Shown here piece by piece: positions 57,146 to 64,000 of a stretch of 64,000 nucleotides of DNA. A model generated the notes under the pieces. The model did not search any database. It worked only from the letters and a program-made list of their open reading frames with translations, and had not been told where the DNA came from. Made by a program: the position numbers and the translations under genes. The first letter of the stretch is position 1, and the number at the start of each line of letters is the position of its first letter. The DNA comes from Aphanomyces cochlioides (Eukaryota; Oomycota; Saprolegniomycetes; Saprolegniales; Verrucalvaceae), in NCBI GenBank assembly GCA_019828595.1, contig JAHQRK010000006.1, forward strand, positions 1,798,001-1,862,000, given 5' to 3'.

Positions 57146-57614
57146 ATGGCAGCGCCGGATGATCGCGTCCTAGAGCTTACGACTCGCGTCACGGATAGTA
57201 TCTGCGAGTATATTGGCGTTGAACTGGAAGGTATGTGTGTGTATGTATTGCAAGCCCTGAGATTTACGTTGCCAGGGGCGATTGAACGAACAAAACTCGT
57301 GGATAAAGTTATGCATGCGATTCACGACAGGTATGACAAGATGGCGACTGAAAGCGCCAATGTCGCCCTCTTCTCAAAACAACTCAACGAATCTGGTACC
57401 TGTCTTTTGTATTTCAATCGGCGCTAACCCGAGCGCTGTAGAGATCTTGTTTCAAGACCGCATGCAAGCCATCGATGAAGTGGACGAAGAATTGACAGAG
57501 CTCGAAGACATGATCCAGCAGCTGGAGCTCTACGCTCAACGTATCTGTATGAATGTGCCACCAAAATGCCGGTCAACGTCTTGCCTAGATGAAAAGTTCA
57601 CTGTGATCTCGTGA
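57146..57614 (+). CDS. Small coiled-coil protein, BLOC-1 subunit 2-like
   Basis: Exons 57146-57230, 57276-57395, 57442-57540 and probably 57589-57614, giving 109 aa. The last 48-nt intron is in frame, so retention adds 16 residues and keeps the same stop. The protein is largely helical, with a second helix IDEVDEELTELEDMIQQLELYAQR close to the BLOC1S2 signature (hydrophobic heptads ending LDAYSKRLE in animals). BLOC-1/BORC subunits act in lysosome-related organelle and endosome positioning. The similarity is weak and short; a different small coiled-coil protein is possible. Confidence 0.5.
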
Positions 57615-58351
57615 AGAAAGTCTTCGATTTGAGAGAGATGGCTTTGAATGCTAGCATGTGTATGTGCGTACAATTTGCATACCCTGGCTCTCCTCTGATT
57701 GTAATTCCCATACTCCAAAGGGTAATAGTGGAAACGTGGGGAACCACGGCTTCAAACACACAACCATGTAGCAAAGCTTCGTGTAGCAGTAATAATTATA
57801 CGACATTAACATTCACAAAGACTCGTACTCTGCACGCCTACAGGGGACGTCCACAGTGATGGAGATAAAGCTTCATGGTTTCAAAGATGGCGCGTGAAAT
57901 AGATTCATTTGTTTCTTGGTGATCTGATCAATCGACGCCAATCAACTGAATACACTGTACAATCAACTCGAAGCTTCAAATACTTCCTCCATGCCAAGGC
58001 ACTTGATTCCAACAATTGAATGATCAATATTCACTCGCAATCGGCATAGTTCATGCGCGGTGCGATAGGCTTCATTGGGCAATGGAGTCTCACCAAGGGA
58101 TTCCAACTTGAAAGTGTTGGCATTGCGCCCGTGATGCGATACCTTGACATCTTGTTTGTGTTTATTTGGGATGTCACTTTCCTCAAGGAAACAATCAGTC
58201 CATGGAGTTATGCCAGTGCGGCTGTGATTCCAGTCTGTGCATGACAAGCTGATGAAAATGTGCGCTCAACCCTTTTGAAAGTTTGAAGTTTCCGGTTAAT
58301 ACTGATTTATCCGGATTGTTGCCTTCACTTTGGATTGATTGGACAATTGGA
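57615..58351. other. Intergenic, uncertain minus-strand frame
   Basis: A minus-strand frame at 57963-58247 looks protein-like towards its end (ELCRLRVNIDHSIVGIKCLG) but has no clear start, no splice partner and no known family. Not called as a gene. Confidence 0.35.
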
Positions 58352-59769
58352 ATGATATTTGTGAGGAAATGCCCAGTGTTGAGGCGCAACTTGTCGTCGC
58401 TTCCGTCGGCAAATATTGAGCCAATCCAGGAGTACTTGGATCATATTGCAGTAAGTGGTGCATTAAAATGTGTCTGAGTTGCTTGCTAGAGTCCTTCGCA
58501 AGTTCCATCAGACATCACGCCGCGGTCAAGGCACATGCGCATCATGATACACATAACCAGACTGAATCTGCGTTAGGGAGATTCATCACACCGCGGTGGT
58601 TCATCCGAATGCGTCGCTAGGATATGGAGTTCAAATTGGCCCGTATTGTATTGTTGGACCAGGTAATTCGTGCATTTTGGGTCACTTATGACCGAATGTA
58701 GACGTCGTCCTGCATGACAACGTCGTCTTAAAGTCGCATGTTGTTGTCGAGGGTGTGACGACAATTGGCGAAAACACGATATTGTTTCCATTCGGGTGCA
58801 TTGGTGGTCCTCCACAAGACAAGAAGCATGTTGATGGTGGACCATCTGCACTGGTCATTGGCAAAAACAACCTCATCAGGTGCTTGCTCCTATTGACTGT
58901 CATATCTGATCCAGAGGCTAGAGAGCACGTCACAATCAATTGCGGCACAAGTTCTGATGCAGGCACAACACGAGTTGGGGATGGATGCTGGGTAAGCTCA
59001 CATATCTTTTCTTTTTAGTCAACTTCCACAGATTCTTGCAGGAGTGCACATCGGCCACGACAGTCACGTGGGCTCTCGAGTCGTTCTATCGAACAATGTA
59101 CACTAACCTATTTTCAAAGGAGATTGACTTCATCATAGGTTTGTTTGGCAGGGCACGTTTCTATCGACGACTTTGCAATTGTCGGTGGACAGGTCGGGAT
59201 CAAGCAATTTGTGAGCATCGGCAGGTAAATTTTTCGCGCGTAGTTAAGTTGAAGTTCCATTCGTCCCTAGCTTGGCTATGATCGGTGGAAAAAGTGCCGT
59301 CGATGGTGATGTGCTTCCCTATGGGTAAAATTGGCTCATGATTGTCCAATGAACTTCCTGTAGCTTGGTGCTTGGCAATCGAGCCAGATTGATCGGATTA
59401 AACCTTGTGGGTCTACGTCGTATACAGGTCAGAATTGAAACTCTACCGAATTCTCCTGAACATTGTGTCTAGACGTCCCGTTCCGTCATCAAAGATATGC
59501 TCCAAACGTACCGCTATATTTACAATGTCCATGGTAACCACTTTGCTCCACCGCTACCTTTGGAAGAACACGCAACCTGCCTTGCACGAGCCGAAGAATC
59601 TCGAAAATATTTTACTGAGCTTGGACTTGACAACCCATTGCTGAATAGAATGGTATGTGTGCTCAACATCTTATCTCAAATCTGATCTCATTGGTGACAA
59701 CGGTAGATTGATTTTGTGCGAGAGTCTCCTTTGCGCCATCGGTCGACGCTTTGTCCTGCTGATGTCTAG
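58352..59769 (+). CDS. LPXA: LpxA-type UDP-GlcNAc acyltransferase, mitochondrial
   Basis: First enzyme of lipid A synthesis: moves an acyl group from acyl-ACP to UDP-N-acetylglucosamine. Eleven exons: 58352-58450, 58490-58524, 58577-58662, 58702-58879, 58922-58991, 59032-59097, 59139-59224, 59271-59324, 59364-59427, 59473-59652 and 59707-59769. The 326-aa product has a mitochondrial-type leader (VRKCPVLRRNLSSLPS). The left-handed beta-helix starts IHHTAVVHPNASLGYGVQIG. The catalytic His is in VHIGHDSHVG (E. coli H125 context). LAGHVSIDDFAIVGGQVGI, SLAMIGGKSAV and GLNLVGLRR match LpxA rather than LpxD. The C-terminal helical domain is present (VIKDMLQTYRYIYN). The second intron's donor (GTCAAG) is weak and chosen to keep frame. 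Plants keep a similar mitochondrial pathway; its end product is unclear. Confidence 0.92.
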
Positions 59770-59838
59770 ACATTCAACGGGGGCACCGAGTTTACAAGTT
59801 CCAAATATATATAGTCCACCAAAAATCAATCATGCTGT

Positions 59839-61107
59839 CTATTCCCCAAGAAGTTTTTTCAGTACTTCAAAAGTAGTCCATGACACGGCAACCGATGGAG
59901 CGTGCACGCACACGCGCGGTCCAACACCACGGAAGAAACCAGGAACGCCCTCTTGCTTGTAAATTTGGTTGAAGGCATCAGCCAGGCCGCTGTATTGCAT
60001 CTTTGGCGCGCCTTTCTTGAGCAACTGCTACATCATATATGAGTCAAGAAATGCACGAATGCGCTTAGTTGGCGCACCTGGTCGCAATTCTTTGCGCCAC
60101 CCACCTTTCCACCGCAGGTGAGGGTTTCGTCGAGCAGGAGTAATTGGGTTTGAAGTCGAGTCTTGACCACATCCAAAGGATTCGTCACTGCGCCAGCCTG
60201 GGCAAGAATAAAGATCAAGAAAGGTAAACGTAGGCGTACCACAGCGCCAGCAATCACACCCGACATAACGTACGCACCGACGTTTATTTCACCGGATGGA
60301 TTCAACAATTTCTTCATGGATTCATTGGTTGTGACCATGATCATACTAAGTTTAGCTTAGCGATGCTTGCATGATACATGGCCATACCTGTAGGGCAAGT
60401 TCATGAAGAGAGTCGTGGGAAAGCTGATATATAATGCATGCAGCCCCTCCGTGCGGATCATCTACACCACCCTAAAGCTCAATTCAATTATTTGAAAGTT
60501 ACCGTCTTCATGCAATCAAACACGCCAGAATAGTAGCCCAATTGCAAGCGCTGCTTGATAACCTAATGAAAACATCAAGACAGAAGACTCAAGTTGACAT
60601 ACATCCATAGGCGTCATTACTAGGTCATGCGTGACGGTCGCAATTACACCGGCAGCACCTATAATGAATGCTAAGCGAAAAGGCGGAAGATAAAACAAAG
60701 TCTTACCCGACTGAATAGGGGTGTGGTCGGGGCTATCGGCACCGAATGCCTTTTTGCAGGCCTCGAACACTGAAAAATACAGCGCATGAGCCGGTAAACT
60801 GGCCCCTAGCATTGTGCTCACGCCACGGAACAATCGCATCGGGCCATCTTGAGCGATCAACTTGGAGGCGGTCTGGAAAGCCGACATTTGAATGGCTCCG
60901 TTGTTCACTGGGCATCTTTGGCATTGCATGTGGGTCTATACGCATTTGTACGCCATTCATTAGAGTGGCTCAGACCTTGATAGTATCGATAGGAAATATC
61001 GAGCAGTGCTCAACAACGCCAGCAGCAGAGCCCGCAATCATGTGGTTAAGGAAAGATCCTTTCTCCGGCGTCCATTCTTCCCAGTCTTCGTCCACCTTGA
61101 AGCTCAT
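59839..61107 (-). CDS. Mitochondrial carrier, mitoferrin (MRS3/4)-like
   Basis: Eight exons: 61107-60976, 60935-60707, 60658-60603, 60562-60503, 60461-60388, 60345-60240, 60197-60105 and 60027-59839, giving 312 aa. Three SLC25 repeats with signatures PIDTIKTH, PMDVIKQR and PLDVVKTR. MNLPYSMIMVTTNESMKK and GVIAGAVAGAVTNPLDVVK resemble mitoferrins, which bring iron into the mitochondrial matrix for heme and Fe-S cluster synthesis. The C-terminus is GFFRGVGPRV-HAPSVAVSWTTFE. Iron as substrate is a family-based inference. Convergent with LpxA, 69 bp apart. Confidence 0.88.
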
Positions 61108-62603
61108 CGCAACTTGAGTTGTCAGAGTCGAAATCGGAGGAAGTCGATGCTGGCCCTTCCAAAGCGAGAGAAAAATAAGCCAATCAGAATGATTTCATAT
61201 TTTGTCCAATTGTTGACGAGTATTTCTCGTGCCTTCCACCAATCAAAAAGTTGAACCTGTGTGAAGCTGGTGCCTCCACATGTTGAAAAAAATATTTTTT
61301 TCATTTTAATATTGCAAATCGTATGGAAATGTACTGTTTTGAATGAAAATAGAGAATTTTAGGCAGGATTTATTCACACCTGATTGCGTTATCTGGGTGC
61401 GCGAAGCTTTTATACTCCACATAATATCTCCTACAAACGTGATTTAGGCCAAGTGCATGTAAGAGGAGTAGTCGATTGACACTGTGAGCTACTAAAATTC
61501 ACACTCACCTGTCCGAAAGTTGATTTATTTTCAAATTTAAATCCTTAAGTCCGAATTTTGCTCGCCATTCTCACAGAGTATATTTTCTGCGCATTTGTGA
61601 TTATGCCAAAAGCTTGATTATGGACAATTCTAATTTCTCAATTAAAAATATCAAATCTCACTACAAAGTAAGTACATCTGCTGCAACTATGATAGAAACA
61701 TGATCATTTTGTATTGGAGTGTGATAGGAAATCTATCACAGTTGCCTGAAATCCGTTTTCAATAAATGTTTTTGACTTGATTTCAGTATACAAATCCGAA
61801 ATGCGCAAAATTCTGAGCAATTGTGTTAGAGATTCTATCACAGTTGCTCAACAAATGAATATTGGCAGATATCAAGCATCATGCACTCGCATGCTTAAAG
61901 TCTAGCCGACAAATAAAGAAGCCGAATCTTTGTTGAACGTCTAGCACAGATATAAGATACTAGCTGCAACACAACATCACGATTGTTGGCGTGTTATGCG
62001 CCCACTCGCTTAATTATACTGGAAGCATATTCAAATGGCTAAAGCATAAAACACAAAACAATGTAGATTTCATGAATTTCATACGATTCATGCATTAAAG
62101 CACAAGCAAAAGTCAAAAGTAATGATGACGGATTTGATCTCAACACCTTCGCCTCACAACTCATTATCCTATCAAGCTTTGACATTGCAACGTCAAAGTT
62201 TGAATGATTCATGAACCTTGTGGATTCATGTTGCATATTGTGTGTGGGATAATTCAATTGATTATTGCTCTATTGCCTACTGCTCATGAGGTAGTGGAGA
62301 GATGCGAGAACTATCACAATTCGTGTGTGTAAAATGTAATTAGACTGCAGTGCAGGTGTTCAAAGTGTCGATTTGTCATTTGAATAGCCCGGGTTGGGGA
62401 ACGACGAGCAACGCATACCGAGTACCTCTACGTGTTGAGTGTAATCAAAGGTTTCCTTTTCTGTCTTTCTTGTTAAACTTATCTGTCAAAGCTCCACGAG
62501 GTTCATGGTCTGTTTTCGTCTACCAAGTCAACTTATCAGATTAACTTCCAATCATATTGCGTTATATGGTGTGATAGGATTCCTATCACAGTTGCCGTCA
62601 TTA
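61108..62603. other. AT-rich gene-free region with repeated palindromes
   Basis: No supported gene. Three related copies of GTGATAGGA-N-CTATCACAGTTGC lie at 61721, 61823 (degenerate) and 62570. Confidence 0.55.
62570..62590. repeat. Perfect 21-bp palindrome
   Basis: Arms TGTGATAGGA and TCCTATCACA around a single T. Less perfect copies at 61720-61740 and 61822-61842 share the following GTTGC. May be the end of a repeat family; function unknown. Confidence 0.7.
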
Positions 62604-63257
62604 CAGATTTCCCCCACTTATTGCAACACCTAACAGTTTATAATTTTTTATTATCTATATTCCCCATCGAATGTTCGTTCTATGCGTTTCTAGAAGTTTG
62701 TGGACTTTTTGAATTTCAAACGACATCACCAATCAGAACCCTTGCATTTTGGCGACCTTACATCGCAAGCTGCACCAATGCCTTCAAACGGGAAGCGATT
62801 GACACTTCACCTGAAGAAGCAAGTTCGAGCATATTTTGAGACCTCAACACCCAGGCTAAACGAAGTGCAAAAATGGATTCTTCGCGAGTATGGACAACAG
62901 TCGCAACAGTCCAACACCAACGCCACAGCCACTCGCAATGTCAAGGACAAGTCCAGCAGTTGCCTTGGCAGCTGTAAAGCAAGCGGCAAAGTCAACGGGC
63001 TGTGTCAAGGAGAAGTCCACGAGTTGTCTTGGCAAACAAAAAACAAACTGAAGAACACTGGCAGTCGAGCAGTAACTTTGGTAGTGAAAGGCCAACGGCA
63101 AAGTCAATCGCAAGCATCAGCGAACAGTCCAGTCAACGGCAAAGTCTTTCTCACGCCAAAGACACCAATGAGACACCTTGAAATTTTATACTTGCTTAAG
63201 ACTTATACCTCCAATATTCTATATTTATCCGGTGTTGCAATAAGTGGGGGATATCTG
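62604..63257 (+). mobile_element. Pogo-type internal-deletion element (654 bp) keeping an HTH
   Basis: Inverted repeats of 27 bp (CAGAT(T/A)TCCCCCACTTATT...) match at 26 positions, begin CAG and end CTG as in pogo elements, and are flanked by TA (62602-62603 and 63258-63259). Inside, from Met at 62778, comes a short HTH-like stretch RLTLHLKKQVRAYFETS, then NEVQKWILREYG. It resembles the N-terminal DNA-binding part of pogo/Tigger transposases, followed by Ser/Gln-rich sequence and no DDE core. It is non-autonomous and MITE-like. Confidence 0.75.
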
Positions 63258-63835
63258 TATAGGAGGGGTGTCACTTTTGCCGACCAGAGAATCCATGATA
63301 TCACATTTAAAAAATTTCCCCGTCGTCAAACAATCATGATTAACTATACTTCGGTGTGGGATCATCGAGATGGTCGGATATCATTTTAACTTGATTAAAG
63401 TATACCATATTTTAGTCAAGCTTGATTTATTTTTATCCAATCAAAGTTCTATATGCCATGTGGTATCCTCCAATCAGTTTACAGTTAACCTTATTGACAA
63501 TCTGAGCGACTGTAAACCACAGTCACGTGAATTAACCGCTATAGTGCATTGGAGATAATTTTTGCTTTCATTGAACACGTTCTTTTGGCGAATTTCATGA
63601 CGCGAAGGGATTTCTACGAGAGAAAGACGAGCTGGAGATTTCTGGGCTCCAGGAGCTCAGTAGAGAGTGTTCTTTGGCCAGTCTTGCACCAAAAGTAGTC
63701 TTCAATGCCATCTGTAGCGATGGAAGAGGTCGTCGTCTTCACTCTACATTGTAGTTGCAAGTTTGATTACTTCCTCTGTTCCACATTACTGTGTACAAAT
63801 CGAAAACACACTTTTTCCACAACATATGTACAAAT
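63258..63835. other. Gene-free AT-rich DNA
   Basis: No supported coding region. Confidence 0.5.
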
Positions 63836-63974
63836 AGTTATGATTGGCTCGAAATATATTTCATTAGATTTCATTGGTCATAAATCCTTATGATTTCTTT
63901 CATTGGTCATAAATTCTTAAGTTATGATTGGCTCGAAATATGTTTTATTAGATTTCATTGGTCATAAATCCTTA
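63836..63974. repeat. Tandem repeat, 84-bp period
   Basis: A 55-bp block beginning AGTTATGATTGGCTCGAAAT is present at 63836-63890 and again at 63920-63974 with few differences. A partial TTCATTGGTCATAAATTC copy lies between them. Confidence 0.8.
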
Positions 63975-64000
63975 GCCTGGCTACATGGATGCATTCGCCG

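Noticed and set aside
1..64000. CRISPR array or bacterial operon
   Set aside because: No regularly spaced repeats with unique spacers; all genes are eukaryotic with introns.

Overview
The window looks like nuclear DNA of an oomycete, most likely a Saprolegniales/Aphanomyces-type genome (inference). Genes are packed on both strands. Introns are very short (about 41-60 nt) GT-AG introns. The standard code is used (TAA, TAG and TGA all end genes). Families seen include a seven-TM receptor fused to a class III nucleotide cyclase, a mitochondrial LpxA and an RRM-containing RNA-dependent RNA polymerase. Exon coordinates were worked out by hand from splice signals, reading frame and family similarity. 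All models given as exon lists keep an open frame across every junction.

Layout. 0-5 kb: decayed protein-kinase fragment, intact pogo-type transposase, a tRNA-derived SINE candidate. 5-11 kb: ribosomal protein uL29 (RPL35), two tandem M14 carboxypeptidases (one broken by a single TAG), an EB1-type microtubule end-binding protein, and a divergent monoglyceride-lipase-like hydrolase. 11-15 kb: RRM-RdRP. 15-40 kb: five neighbouring genes built from PWWP-type domains. Two are PWWP-PDZ proteins on the minus strand. The others have 11, 5 and 4 tandem PWWP domains. A MUG-type DNA glycosylase and a membrane-anchored SAM methyltransferase sit between the last two. 40-50 kb: GRWD1/Rrb1-type WD40 histone chaperone/ribosome factor, a small secreted protein, UBL5/Hub1, proteasome ATPase RPT6, a PH-AGC kinase, and the 7TM-cyclase. 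50-55 kb: repeat-rich DNA with a decayed mariner element inserted in an older reading frame. 55-61 kb: secreted GH17 with ricin-type lectin repeats, a BLOC1S2-like small protein, mitochondrial LpxA, a mitoferrin-like carrier. 61-64 kb: AT-rich DNA with a 654-bp pogo-type internal-deletion element and short repeats.

The most unusual content is the tandem-PWWP family at 15.7-40.3 kb. Each domain is encoded by the same exon module, with three introns at fixed positions and phases (1, 2, 0). The middle exon is exactly 85 nt in 17 of 19 well-preserved domains of the three multi-domain genes. Domain types recur in the same order between genes, which points to duplication of multi-domain blocks. Together with the neighbouring RdRP, DNA glycosylase, methyltransferase and histone chaperone, the stretch may be a chromatin/genome-maintenance neighbourhood, but a functional link is only inference.
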